A stretch of DNA of 64,000 nucleotides, taken from contig NZ_FWFX01000019.1 in assembly GCF_900172335.1 (NCBI RefSeq), positions 1 through 64,000 on the forward strand. Reading direction: 5' to 3'. The notes below the pieces were generated by a model. It was not told the origin of the DNA. It worked only from the letters and a program-made list of their open reading frames with translations, and did no database searches. This document shows, piece by piece, positions 45,332 through 54,038 of the stretch. Both the position numbers and the translations under genes were made by a program. Positions within the stretch are counted from its first letter, which is position 1. Every line of letters starts with the position of its first letter. The DNA comes from Roseovarius albus (lineage in GTDB: Bacteria; Pseudomonadota; Alphaproteobacteria; Rhodobacterales; Rhodobacteraceae).

Positions 45332-45700
45332 CTACGGCGCAGCGAAAGCTTTTATATAGTCATTGACCGTCTCGATAGTCTCCAAGTCAATTTGAAGGTT
45401 CATTGTGCTGCTTCGATCAATCGCTGCTTCGGTCAGGTTTTCAATTGACGGCTGTATTATTCTTTCGCGGCATAAATCCCCTACCAATCGGTCATTTGGG
45501 CGCATTCTTCCTGTGGGGAGACCGAGCCATTGTTCAATTTCTTGCCAGCATTCCAGTACGGTTGCTTTGTCAAATCCATGTTTTGCATAAAACTGTTCGT
45601 TTATCTGCGTATCACTAAGCGGTGTGCGGTTGGATAAGTTGTAGTGCCGGAGCAGCTTGATATGCTCTGGCGCGTCTCGAAATATCCTGCTTAAGTTCAT
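45332..45700 (-). CDS. Protein of unknown function
   Basis: A 122-residue protein, MNLSRIFRDA at the start. The middle W-L-G-L-P-T-G-R-M-R-P-N-D-R-L-V-G-D-L is faintly like acyl-carrier-type folds, but no phosphopantetheine Ser motif follows. Lower GC than its neighbours suggests acquisition. Followed by a hairpin. Confidence 0.5.
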   Translation of the reverse strand: MNLSRIFRDAPEHIKLLRHYNLSNRTPLSDTQINEQFYAKHGFDKATVLECWQEIEQWLGLPTGRMRPNDRLVGDLCRERIIQPSIENLTEAAIDRSSTMNLQIDLETIETVNDYIKAFAAP

Positions 45701-45768
45701 TTGGATGCTAACGTTTGCCTACAAGGGGCGCGGAAAGAAGCGGGCATTTCTGCCCGCCCCTAAATTTC

Positions 45769-46911
45769 TCACGCCAAATGATCCACCACCATCAGATGCT
45801 GCGCCAGTGTGTTGACCTCATCCAGATAGCGCGCGACCAGTTTGGGGTCATGCGGGGCGGGGCTGACGCCGGCGGGGATTTCGCGGTTGAGGACGGATTC
45901 AATCGCGAGGGACAGAGGAATGGACACGAGACGGGCCATTGCCGTGCCGCGAGCGTCACCCCAGGCGTCCATGACATAGGTCTTGTGCCAGACGGGGCTG
46001 CCGTTTTTTTCGGCCTTGAGGTCTACGCACATGACAACGCGGTCGGGCTCGCCTTCGTCATAGGCATTTTCGGCCCAGAAGGTATCGGACATTTCTTTCA
46101 GGCGGGCATCGCCCTCGGGACCTTCAAGAGTTTCGACCTCGGCGAAGACGTCTTTCCAGGCATCGGCCCAGCCGTTCAGGCGCAATGTGCCGCGGACGAA
46201 TTCCTTGACCCGCCAGTTGGCGTCGAACTGGTAGTCTTCCATGAAGGGCAGGGAGTCGCGGTTTGGGTAAACCTCGAAGCTTTCGGGTGTGGCGAGCGGC
46301 GCGTCATAGGTTGAGATCGCGTCCCACGGGCGAGCGACGTTCAGCTCGGTAAAGTGTTTGATCGAGCGGGAGGGGGAACGCAGCGCCTTGAGCACGCCCA
46401 GAGGCGACCAGCTGAATTTGTAGCGGAAGGGGTTCGGGATCTTGGGGATGCCGCCACAGTAGGATTTGAAGCTGAGGTCATTGCTGGCGTCATACGCTTT
46501 GGACCCACGGTAATCGGCGACCATTTGGTGGGCCATCAGGTGGTCGATGCCGGGATCAAGGCCAATCTCATTCACCACAGACACACCGCGCACCAAAGCC
46601 TTGGCATGCAGGTCGCGCATTTCGGGGGCAATGTAAGACGAGGACACAAAGTTTGCGCCCTTGTTGATGCACATTTCGGCCAGTGGCACGTGCCAGTCGC
46701 CGGGCAGCATCGAGACCACCAAGTCGCCCTCGTTCACATCTGCCGAGATGGCGTCGAATTCAAAGGCTTTGATCTTGTCGGTCAGATCGCCAACGGCCTC
46801 TTCGGCTTTGGCCTTCGTCCGGTTCCAGACGGTGACATCATAGCCCGCCTCGATCAGGCGACGCAGACCGGGAATGGCCGAAAGGCCGGTGCCGCACCAG
46901 TGAATTGTCAT
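45769..46911 (-). CDS. Saccharopine dehydrogenase, glutamate-forming type (LYS9-like)
   Basis: A 380-residue NAD(P)-dependent enzyme of the saccharopine reductase fold. The Rossmann start is I-H-W-C-G-T-G-L-S-A-I-P-G-L and the substrate side has N-E-I-G-L-D-P-G-I-D-H-L, the clear signature of this family. It should convert saccharopine to aminoadipate semialdehyde and glutamate. The partner at 46915 ends 3 bases before this start. Together they form the saccharopine route of lysine breakdown. Confidence 0.86.
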   Translation of the reverse strand: MTIHWCGTGLSAIPGLRRLIEAGYDVTVWNRTKAKAEEAVGDLTDKIKAFEFDAISADVNEGDLVVSMLPGDWHVPLAEMCINKGANFVSSSYIAPEMRDLHAKALVRGVSVVNEIGLDPGIDHLMAHQMVADYRGSKAYDASNDLSFKSYCGGIPKIPNPFRYKFSWSPLGVLKALRSPSRSIKHFTELNVARPWDAISTYDAPLATPESFEVYPNRDSLPFMEDYQFDANWRVKEFVRGTLRLNGWADAWKDVFAEVETLEGPEGDARLKEMSDTFWAENAYDEGEPDRVVMCVDLKAEKNGSPVWHKTYVMDAWGDARGTAMARLVSIPLSLAIESVLNREIPAGVSPAPHDPKLVARYLDEVNTLAQHLMVVDHLA

Positions 46912-46914
46912 GTC

Positions 46915-47970
46915 TCAGATCCCTTTCATATGCTCGTTGAAGGTGGCCTCGGCCCGGGCCCAGACACCTGAGGACAGGTCGGTGAGGGTCCGTAGGGAAG
47001 GCAGGAGTTGTTCGGCGTAATCCTCGGAGGATTCGCGGGGCAGAAGCGAGGGCAGGTTGTCGATGGCCATGACGTCCAGTGGTGGCGTGTCATGGGCGCG
47101 GGTGACCGGCGCATTCCAATCGGTGGCACGGTCATAGACCGGCACCGGATTATAGTCGCTGTCCGGGTCGCAGGCGACATCGCCAATGGCGGTGAGTTTG
47201 CGGTCGGCAGTCAGAGCCGATTGAGGGATAAAGACCGGCGTGCCGGGGCGGGCAAGGATGCAGTTGAAGAACAGGTCATGTTGGAGGATCTCGGGGAAAG
47301 GTCCGCCGGTGGCGGTTTCCGCCATGTCCCATTTGGTGACGTCTATGCCCATCGCCTGACAGAGGTCAGCCGCGCCGGTACCGACACGGCCCAAGGCGCC
47401 GATGACGATGGCGGTAGGGGTGTCAGTGTTTGCGTTCTGCATGTCATTGGCGAGGTCGGCCAGAAGCGCGTCTTTGTCTTTGTAGGTGCTTACAGGCGGG
47501 CAGAGGCGGCCCTGTTTTTGGTTGGCCCAGGCCTTGAGTGTGACGGCAGCCCCGGCATAACCAGCCCAATAGCCAAAGGCGGCGACGCGGCGGCCATCCT
47601 CGGCCACCAGATATTCCAGATCGTAAAGCGTGCCGCCACCGGCCTTAAAACGTTCCAACAGGGCCCTGCCGGAGTGCTGTCCCTTGAAGGCGTGGCCGAA
47701 CATGATGTGGCGATGCGGCAGGGGGGTGCTGTCATCGGGCAGTTCTTTCAGGCCAAAGATGATCGCAACCTGTGGCGCGCTGGGCCAACTGTTTTCGGCC
47801 ACGATCTCGCAGCCTGCATCAACATAGCCCTCAATGCCGATGGCGCGGGTTGTGCTTTCTTCCACACTGACCTTGATGCCTGCCTTAATCAGGGCAGCGG
47901 CCCCTGCGGGGGAAAGCCCCACGCGTTTTTCGTTTTCGCGCTGCTCAGATCGTACCCAGAGGTGTGTCAT
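46915..47970 (-). CDS. Saccharopine dehydrogenase, lysine-side type (LYS1-like)
   Basis: A 351-residue enzyme of the alanine dehydrogenase/LYS1 group. It begins W-V-R-S-E-Q-R-E-N-E-K-R-V-G-L-S-P, the usual LYS1 opening. The nucleotide site is A-I-V-I-G-A-L-G-R-V-G-T-G-A, and N-C-I-L-A and I-G-D-V-A-C-D-P-D-S-D-Y follow. It joins lysine and 2-oxoglutarate to saccharopine, or runs the reverse reaction. Coupled on both sides: 4-base overlap with the GST gene and a 3-base gap to the LYS9-like gene. Confidence 0.88.
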   Translation of the reverse strand: MTHLWVRSEQRENEKRVGLSPAGAAALIKAGIKVSVEESTTRAIGIEGYVDAGCEIVAENSWPSAPQVAIIFGLKELPDDSTPLPHRHIMFGHAFKGQHSGRALLERFKAGGGTLYDLEYLVAEDGRRVAAFGYWAGYAGAAVTLKAWANQKQGRLCPPVSTYKDKDALLADLANDMQNANTDTPTAIVIGALGRVGTGAADLCQAMGIDVTKWDMAETATGGPFPEILQHDLFFNCILARPGTPVFIPQSALTADRKLTAIGDVACDPDSDYNPVPVYDRATDWNAPVTRAHDTPPLDVMAIDNLPSLLPRESSEDYAEQLLPSLRTLTDLSSGVWARAEATFNEHMKGI

Positions 47971-48584
47971 TTAATCAGTCCCAAGTCTTTGACGGCCTGC
48001 ACGGCCGGGCGGTCGTTCATTGCGGCCAAAAAGGCCTGAATTTTCGGGAATTTGGCGATATCGACGCCATCCCCTTCAAGCCAGCAACAAATGGCATAAA
48101 GCCACGGATCTGCAAGGCTGTAATTTGAGCCCATTACATAGGGGGTGAAGGCGTTGTGCGATTCGAGGTAGGCGCAGCAGTCAGACATGGTTTCGGGCAC
48201 CTTGGCCGTCATGTCATCGAAGGAGCTTTGCTGCGTGGCCCAGCGAGAGCCGCGCAGTTTGTGGGCATGGGCCACATGCATGGTGCTGGCGAGGTAATTC
48301 ATCGCTTCGCGCATCTGGGCAGTTTCAAAAGCTCCGCTGGGAGTTAACCCGGCCTCGGGCGTTATGGCGGCGATGTATTCAAGGATCGCCCCTGTTTCTG
48401 TCAGGATCCCATCGGGTGTTTCCAATGCAGGCACGCGGCCCTTGGCGTTGACCTTGCTATAGGCCGCGCCGGTTTGTTCGCCCTTGGTGAAATCCACGAT
48501 CTGCAGGTCGAACTCAATTCCGGCTTCCTTGAGGGCGATGGCCGAGGCCACTGCGATGGTACCGGGCATAGCATAGAGTTTCAT
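47967..48584 (-). CDS. Glutathione S-transferase family protein
   Basis: A 205-residue protein with the thioredoxin-like N-terminal domain (M-K-L-Y-A-M-P-G-T-I-A-V-A, G-R-V-P-A-L-E-T, L-T-E-T-G-A-I-L-E-Y-I) and the helical C-terminal domain (S-L-A-D-P-W-L-Y-A). E-T...I matches the glutathione gamma-glutamyl contact. In the operon with saccharopine dehydrogenases it may detoxify the reactive semialdehyde; this is inference. Confidence 0.87.
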   Translation of the reverse strand: MKLYAMPGTIAVASAIALKEAGIEFDLQIVDFTKGEQTGAAYSKVNAKGRVPALETPDGILTETGAILEYIAAITPEAGLTPSGAFETAQMREAMNYLASTMHVAHAHKLRGSRWATQQSSFDDMTAKVPETMSDCCAYLESHNAFTPYVMGSNYSLADPWLYAICCWLEGDGVDIAKFPKIQAFLAAMNDRPAVQAVKDLGLIK

Positions 48585-48596
48585 GGTTTCGATCCT

Positions 48597-49247
48597 TTAG
48601 ATAAATGTGCGGGCGTGGGTGCGGTCCGGGGCGTCGAGGTGTGGGGTCGCGTTGAAGCCTGCCAGTAAGAGCTGATCATGAATGAAATGCAATCGATGGA
48701 CGGAACTGTTCATGACCTGCAGCATGATCTTCGAGGCCATATCGGGCGCAAGCCCCAGCACGTGCCGGACGATGATGCCGATCACGCCGCCAGAGGTGAC
48801 CAACATGTGACGCCCACCTTGATCGCAAAGTTCAGTGATCAGGCTGGTGATCCGACCTTCGAACCCGCTGAATTGTTCCGGAATGTCGGTCAATCGATCC
48901 TGCGCCCAATGGGAAATGAGCACCGGCAGGTGGTGGGCGTATTCCTGTGGCGATTGTGGGGCCGGAATTTTGTGTTGCTGTTCCAGTGCCTGTGCAATGG
49001 CGAAGTAGTTGAGTTCGTTCAAGCGGGTGTCTTGTTTTGAAATCTCATATCCCATTGATCGGGCGGTGTCAGCCTGACGATGCAACGTGCCGGTGATGAC
49101 CTGATCAAAATGTGGATTTGTGGCGGTCATATGGTCCCCCAGCCAGCTGGCCTGCTGGTGCCCGAGTTCAGAGAGCTGGTCGTAGCTTTTCTCATCCGTG
49201 GCATGGCTGTTGGCCTGCCCGTGCCGTACCAAAATAATCTCGGTCAC
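48597..49247 (-). CDS. Histidine phosphatase family protein
   Basis: A 216-residue protein of the phosphoglycerate-mutase-like superfamily. The catalytic L-V-R-H-G-Q motif has His9; other parts of the active site are T-G-T-L-H-R-Q-A and M-L-V-T-S-G-G-V-I-G. The second family His is replaced by Ser-Gly-Gly, so activity may be altered. First gene of the four-gene saccharopine operon, 12 bases before the GST gene. Substrate unknown. Confidence 0.85.
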   Translation of the reverse strand: MTEIILVRHGQANSHATDEKSYDQLSELGHQQASWLGDHMTATNPHFDQVITGTLHRQADTARSMGYEISKQDTRLNELNYFAIAQALEQQHKIPAPQSPQEYAHHLPVLISHWAQDRLTDIPEQFSGFEGRITSLITELCDQGGRHMLVTSGGVIGIIVRHVLGLAPDMASKIMLQVMNSSVHRLHFIHDQLLLAGFNATPHLDAPDRTHARTFI

Positions 49248-49535
49248 TTTGCTCTCTTTCAGTTGTTTTGGGGTCTGATTTTCCTCTGCGGCAGGTTAGC
49301 GCTGACGGTCCAGCGATAAAAGGGCGCAAAATCGCTTTTTGATCAGAAAGTTCAGTGCATTTTTCTGCAAGAATCACTCAATCGTCTCTTGTGAATGGTG
49401 CGGACCGTAAATTATGTTCACTATCCGAAACTAGTTGGTCACAAATGGCGCAAAAAAACGCGGTTATGTCGGGATTACCGGTCATCAAACGGGGCTCGCG
49501 TGATCTATGTGTTACCGCAACCAAGGAGGCGCGCA

Positions 49536-52310
49536 ATGTCTGAGACAATCCGATTCACCCTAGACGGCAAAGACGTCGAGGCAGAAAAAGGCCAGACAAT
49601 CTGGGAAGTGGCCAATGGCCGTGGGCTGGTGATCCCTCACCTTTGCCACAAGCCAGCACCCGGCTATCGCCCCGATGGCAATTGCCGCGCCTGTATGGTC
49701 GAGATCGATGGTGAGCGCACTTTGGCGGCGTCTTGTATTCGCGAACCGTCAGAGGGCATGGTTGTCAAAACTGACACCGCACGCGCCGAAAGCGCGCGCA
49801 ACATGGTGATGGAGATGCTTCTGGCGGACCAGCCAGCCAAGGAAGAAGCGCATGACAAGTCGAGCCACTTGTGGGATATGGCCGAGCTGAATGGCGTATC
49901 GGAAAGCCGGTTCCCGAAACTGGAAGAGGGCCGCATTCCGCTGCTCGATGACAGCCACGTTGCGATGAGCGTGAACCTTGACGCCTGTATTCAATGTGGT
50001 CTGTGTGTGCGCGCCTGCCGCGAAGTGCAGGTGAACGATGTGATCGGTATGGCCGGTCGTGGGCATGACGCTTATCCGACCTTTGATTTTGCCGACCCGA
50101 TGGGCGCATCGACCTGTGTGGCCTGTGGTGAATGTGTGCAAGCCTGCCCAACCGGGGCGCTGATGCCATCGACTGTTGTGGACGAAAACCAGGTTGGCGA
50201 CCGGGGTGATTTCGATTCGGAAACTGAAAGCGTTTGCCCGTTCTGTGGCGTGGGCTGCAAGGTTTCGCTGAAGGTCAAAGACGGCAAGGTGAAATACGTT
50301 GAGGGCATCAACGGCCCGGCCAATGAGGGCCGCCTGTGTGTCAAAGGCCGCTTTGGCTTTGATTACATCCACCACCCGCACCGCCTGACCAAGCCGCTGA
50401 TCCGTCGTGAAGATGCGCCTGCGAAGGGTCTGAACGTTGATCCGGGCAATCTGGACACGCATTTCCGCGAAGCGACGTGGGAAGAGGCGATGGATCTGGC
50501 CGCCAAAGGCCTGATGAAGCTGCGCGAAGATGACCCGCGCCGCGTTGCGGGCTTTGGCTCGGCCAAGTGCACCAACGAAGAAGCTTACCTGTTCCAGAAA
50601 TTCATTCGTCAGGGCTTTAAGCACAACAACGTCGACCACTGTACGCGTCTGTGCCACGCGTCCTCGGTTGCGGCGCTGATCGAAAACGTCGGCTCGGGCG
50701 CGGTGACCGCGACCTTCAACGAAATCGAAAACGCAGACGTGGCGATTGTGATCGGGTCTAACCCGATTGAGAACCACCCGGTTGCGGCGACCTATTTCAA
50801 GCAGTTCACCAAACGTGGTGGCAAGCTGATCGTGATGGACCCGCGTGGTGTGGGCCTGCGTCGCTTTGCAACTGAAATGGTGCAGTTCCGCCCCGGTGCG
50901 GACGTGTCGATGCTGAACGCGATCATGAACGTGATTGTCGAAGAAGAGCTGTATGACAGCCAGTATATCCACCGCTGGACTGAAAACTGGGCGGAAGAGA
51001 AAGAGCATCTGAAGAACTTTACCCCAGAAGCGATGTCAGAGATCTGTGGCATTTCCCCGGATCAGCTGCGTCGTGTGGCACGTATCTTTGCGGGTGCTGA
51101 AGCGGGTCTGATTTTCTGGGGTATGGGTATTTCCCAGCACATTCACGGCACTGATAATTCGCGCTGCCTGATCAGCCTTGCGCTGATGACCGGCAATGTC
51201 GGTAAACCGGGCGCGGGTCTGCACCCGCTGCGCGGCCAGAACAACGTGCAGGGTGCGTCTGACGCTGGCCTGATCCCGATGTTCCTGCCGGATTATCAGA
51301 CCGTAACAGATGACGGCATTCGCCAGTCCTTTACTGATGTCTGGGAAAGCGACGATTTCAGCAACGAAAAAGGTCTGACTGTGACTGAGATCGTTGACGA
51401 GATCTATGCGGGTAACATCAAGGGCATGTATATTCAGGGTGAAAACCCGGCGATGTCCGACCCGGATGTGGAACACGCGCGTGACGCCTTTGCCAAGCTG
51501 GATCTGATGGTGGTGCAGGATATCTTCCTGACCGAAACGGCGAACTATGCCGATATCATTCTGCCTGCCTCGGCGCTTTATGAAAAGAACGGCACCGTAT
51601 CCAATACCAACCGTCAGGTGCAGCGGGTGCGCCCGGCCGTGCCGCCCCCGGGTGAGGCGCGTGAGGATTGGAAGATCACCACCGAGCTGGCGCAGCGCAT
51701 TGGCCTGAACTGGGATTATACCGATGTGAGCCAGGTGTTTGACGAGATGAAGCTCAATATGAAGAGCCTCAACAACATCACCTGGGAGCGTCTGAAGACC
51801 GAAACCATCACCTATCCGTCGCTGTCGGAGACCGACCCCGGTCAGGCGATTGTGTTTGGCGATGGCTTCCCCCGTTCCGAAGGGCGCGCGCGCTTTACCC
51901 CGGCAGCCGTGATTGCACCGGATGAAGCGCCTGATGCCGAATTCCCGATGATCATGACCACCGGCCGTCAGCTGGAGCATTGGCACACCGGGTCGATGAC
52001 GCGCCGGTCCAAGGTTCTGGATGCGGTGGAGCCAGAGGCGAACTGTTCGTTGAACCCGAAAACCCTGCGCAAGATGGGTGTGGAGCCGGGCGATATGGTA
52101 CGCCTGAGCACCCGTCGCGGGTCGATCAACATCATGGCGCGGGCTGACCGGGCGATTGCCGAGGATATGGTGTTTGTGCCGTTCGCCTATGTTGAGGCGG
52201 CGGCCAACGTTCTGACCAACCCGGCGATTGACCCCTACGGCAAGATACCCGAGTTCAAATTCGCCGCTGTGCGGGTTGAGCCGGTGGAAGGCCAGATCGC
52301 AGCCGAGTAA
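49536..52310 (+). CDS. Formate dehydrogenase alpha subunit, FdsA type, without partner subunits
   Basis: A 924-residue molybdenum/tungsten enzyme. The order is: N-terminal plant-type [2Fe-2S] domain (C-x10-C-x2-C near residues 37-53), a His-Cys type cluster, two [4Fe-4S] ferredoxin motifs (C-I-Q-C-G-L-C and C-V-A-C-G-E-C), the cluster C-P-F-C-G-V-G-C, then the bis-MGD domain. Cys369 in V-D-H-C-T-R-L-C-H is the expected Mo ligand, so not a selenoenzyme. It oxidises formate to CO2. The frame opens at 49395 but AAGGAGG precedes the ATG at 49536. FdsB/FdsG/FdsD are not beside it. Formate could come from one-carbon units released by the demethylases. Confidence 0.9.
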   Translation: MSETIRFTLDGKDVEAEKGQTIWEVANGRGLVIPHLCHKPAPGYRPDGNCRACMVEIDGERTLAASCIREPSEGMVVKTDTARAESARNMVMEMLLADQPAKEEAHDKSSHLWDMAELNGVSESRFPKLEEGRIPLLDDSHVAMSVNLDACIQCGLCVRACREVQVNDVIGMAGRGHDAYPTFDFADPMGASTCVACGECVQACPTGALMPSTVVDENQVGDRGDFDSETESVCPFCGVGCKVSLKVKDGKVKYVEGINGPANEGRLCVKGRFGFDYIHHPHRLTKPLIRREDAPAKGLNVDPGNLDTHFREATWEEAMDLAAKGLMKLREDDPRRVAGFGSAKCTNEEAYLFQKFIRQGFKHNNVDHCTRLCHASSVAALIENVGSGAVTATFNEIENADVAIVIGSNPIENHPVAATYFKQFTKRGGKLIVMDPRGVGLRRFATEMVQFRPGADVSMLNAIMNVIVEEELYDSQYIHRWTENWAEEKEHLKNFTPEAMSEICGISPDQLRRVARIFAGAEAGLIFWGMGISQHIHGTDNSRCLISLALMTGNVGKPGAGLHPLRGQNNVQGASDAGLIPMFLPDYQTVTDDGIRQSFTDVWESDDFSNEKGLTVTEIVDEIYAGNIKGMYIQGENPAMSDPDVEHARDAFAKLDLMVVQDIFLTETANYADIILPASALYEKNGTVSNTNRQVQRVRPAVPPPGEAREDWKITTELAQRIGLNWDYTDVSQVFDEMKLNMKSLNNITWERLKTETITYPSLSETDPGQAIVFGDGFPRSEGRARFTPAAVIAPDEAPDAEFPMIMTTGRQLEHWHTGSMTRRSKVLDAVEPEANCSLNPKTLRKMGVEPGDMVRLSTRRGSINIMARADRAIAEDMVFVPFAYVEAAANVLTNPAIDPYGKIPEFKFAAVRVEPVEGQIAAE

Positions 52311-52336
52311 GCTGATCAGACAGGTTTGATTTTAAG

Positions 52337-52363
52337 GTGCGCGCCTAAGGGCGCGCGCTTTTT
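52337..52363 (+). terminator. Rho-independent terminator after the formate dehydrogenase gene
   Basis: GCGCGCC-TAAG-GGCGCGC stem followed by GCTTTTT. Confidence 0.85.
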
Positions 52364-52435
52364 GTCTCGTCGGCGGCTTTTGGCCTTCTCCTCGGGGGGG
52401 TGCGGGATGCGCTGGTGCTATGGAAAATAAGTGGC

Positions 52436-52684
52436 TTAGCCTGTTGCGGCGAGTTGGTCGGCGCGGCTGTAGCCGCGTTTTTGCGCGCGGTGGCGGTATT
52501 TGTCGGCCATTACGGACGCCTCGCGCAGGTTGCCGTAGATGCTGATCATCGAGCGGCCTTTGCCGCCTGCGATCCCCCATTCGCGAAGGACCGAGATTTC
52601 CTCAAACAGGTTATAGGCGATTTCCACCCGGTAATAACGCGGGCGGCGGGCACGGGTACGACGGTAAAGAATGCAGACAGCCAT
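52436..52684 (-). CDS. WGR-domain protein
   Basis: An 82-residue protein that is mostly one WGR domain: Y-Y-R-V-E-I-A-Y-N-L-F then V-L-R-E-W-G-I-A-G-G-K-G-R-S-M. WGR domains bind nucleic acids in PARPs and in many stand-alone bacterial proteins of unknown role. It lies 50 bases downstream of pyrF on the same strand, so it may be cotranscribed. Confidence 0.82.
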   Translation of the reverse strand: MAVCILYRRTRARRPRYYRVEIAYNLFEEISVLREWGIAGGKGRSMISIYGNLREASVMADKYRHRAQKRGYSRADQLAATG

Positions 52685-52734
52685 AGGCTGATTCTAGATC
52701 ACGGTGATTCGGCGCGCAAGAAAAACCGAATCTC

Positions 52735-53427
52735 TTAGCCTTGCAGTTCCGCCAGAATGGCCTGTGCGGCGGCGCTTGGGTTTTCTGCGGCCCAGATTGG
52801 GCGGCCAACCACGATGTGATCTGCGCCATCTTTGATCGCCTGCGCCGGAGTGGCAACGCGTTTTTGATCACCAAGCGCGGCACCGGTGGGGCGCACGCCG
52901 GGGGTGACGATCAGCCGGCCTTGCGATTCCGGCAAGGCACGGATCATTGCGGCTTCTTGCGGGGAGGCGATAACGCCGTCGGCACCGGCCTCAAAGGCTT
53001 TGCCCGCGCGTTCAGCCACCAGATCGGGAATGTCGCCTGCTTTGATCAGCCCGGCATCCAGATCGGCGCGGTCCAGTGAGGTCAGGATGGTGACGGCGAG
53101 GATTTTCAGGTCTTTGCCGGAGGCACCTTCCTTGGCGGCGCGGACAACATGGGGGTCGCCGTGGACGGTCAGGAAGTCGATATCAAACTGGGCCAGGCCC
53201 CGGACGGCGTTTTCAATCGTGGCTCCGATATCAAACAGCTTCATATCTAGAAAGATGCGTTTGCCCTGATCTTGCTTGAGCTCATTGGCAAGGGCCAGTC
53301 CGCCGCCAGTCAACATACCCAGCCCGATCTTGTAGAACGAGACATCATCGCCGAGTTGCTGGGCCAGTTGCAGGCCAGCCAAAGCGTTGGGGACATCAAG
53401 GGCGACAATCAGGCGGTCATCAGACAT
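52735..53427 (-). CDS. pyrF: Orotidine 5'-phosphate decarboxylase
   Basis: A 230-residue TIM-barrel enzyme for the last step of UMP synthesis. D-V-P-N-A opens it, the catalytic loop is F-L-D-M-K-L-F-D-I (Asp-x-Lys-x2-Asp), and the phosphate grip is V-T-P-G-V-R and I-V-V-G-R-P-I-W. Usual length. A 97-residue gene lies upstream and a WGR gene downstream on the same strand. Confidence 0.95.
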   Translation of the reverse strand: MSDDRLIVALDVPNALAGLQLAQQLGDDVSFYKIGLGMLTGGGLALANELKQDQGKRIFLDMKLFDIGATIENAVRGLAQFDIDFLTVHGDPHVVRAAKEGASGKDLKILAVTILTSLDRADLDAGLIKAGDIPDLVAERAGKAFEAGADGVIASPQEAAMIRALPESQGRLIVTPGVRPTGAALGDQKRVATPAQAIKDGADHIVVGRPIWAAENPSAAAQAILAELQG

Positions 53428-53481
53428 GGCATTTCCTTTGGGCAGCGAATTGCGTCCTTGTCGCGGCCCAAGGCGCAGGCG

Positions 53482-53775
53482 TCAAGCGGCAATCAGGCGG
53501 CGCAGCTGTTGGATGACCGGGCTGGACTGTGGCGCATCACTGAGATCGCGCAGATCACGGCGCAGACGCAGGATTGGCGAGGGGGCCTTGTGTGCAGTTT
53601 TCGCCTTTTGTGTCAGTCGGCGGGAAATGATCTTGAAATCTGCGTGCAAAGGCGCGTTGACCTGACAGGGGTAGGAATAAACCGCACCGTCTTCGTGAAT
53701 ACGGACCAAAGCCTCGAATCCGCTGAGTTCGGGGTTGTAACGGACATCGTCGAGGTGGAGTTTCTCGATCTGCAT
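53482..53775 (-). CDS. Conserved hypothetical protein upstream of pyrF
   Basis: A 97-residue basic protein, MQIEKLHLDD at the start and R-L-R-R-D-L near the middle. No domain recognised. It reads toward pyrF with a 54-base gap and is probably its operon partner. Confidence 0.62.
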   Translation of the reverse strand: MQIEKLHLDDVRYNPELSGFEALVRIHEDGAVYSYPCQVNAPLHADFKIISRRLTQKAKTAHKAPSPILRLRRDLRDLSDAPQSSPVIQQLRRLIAA

Positions 53776-53813
53776 TTTTGTCTTCCTTCTGCTCGGGCCT
53801 CATGCTGAGTGCC

Positions 53814-53833
53814 TGTGGATAACTTGTGGATAA
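53814..53833. promoter_or_regulatory. Two tandem DnaA-box sequences
   Basis: TGTGGATAA occurs twice (53814-53822 and 53825-53833), each the exact complement of the consensus TTATCCACA, 11 bases apart. It lies between clpB and the pyrF-side gene. A regulatory or titration site fits better than an origin, as no unwinding region is evident. Confidence 0.6.
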
Positions 53834-53927
53834 ATGGGATGCAGCGCCTGTTTTCCAAGGGGTTTCACGAAAAAGTGCCAATTTGACGCGGCGTCAGTGT
53901 TTAATGGATAAATCTTAAGAGGGTGGG

Positions 53928-53957
53928 CTTGAAGGTAAGCGCCCGATTGCCCATTTA
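53928..53957 (+). promoter_or_regulatory. Heat-shock (RpoH-type) promoter of clpB
   Basis: CTTGAA at 53928-53933 and CCCATTTA at 53950-53957, 16 bases apart, match the alphaproteobacterial RpoH pattern. It is about 80 bases upstream of the clpB start, where heat induction is expected. Confidence 0.65.
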
Positions 53958-54038
53958 TTGTGCAGAGGTTTCCACACCGACGCATGCTGCCTAGCGGGTG
54001 CGCAACATTTTGGGAATGCTTAAGAAAAGGAGAACAGG

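Noticed and set aside
53814..54038. Possible replication origin at the DnaA boxes
   Set aside because: Only two boxes, no AT-rich unwinding region and no origin-linked genes nearby.
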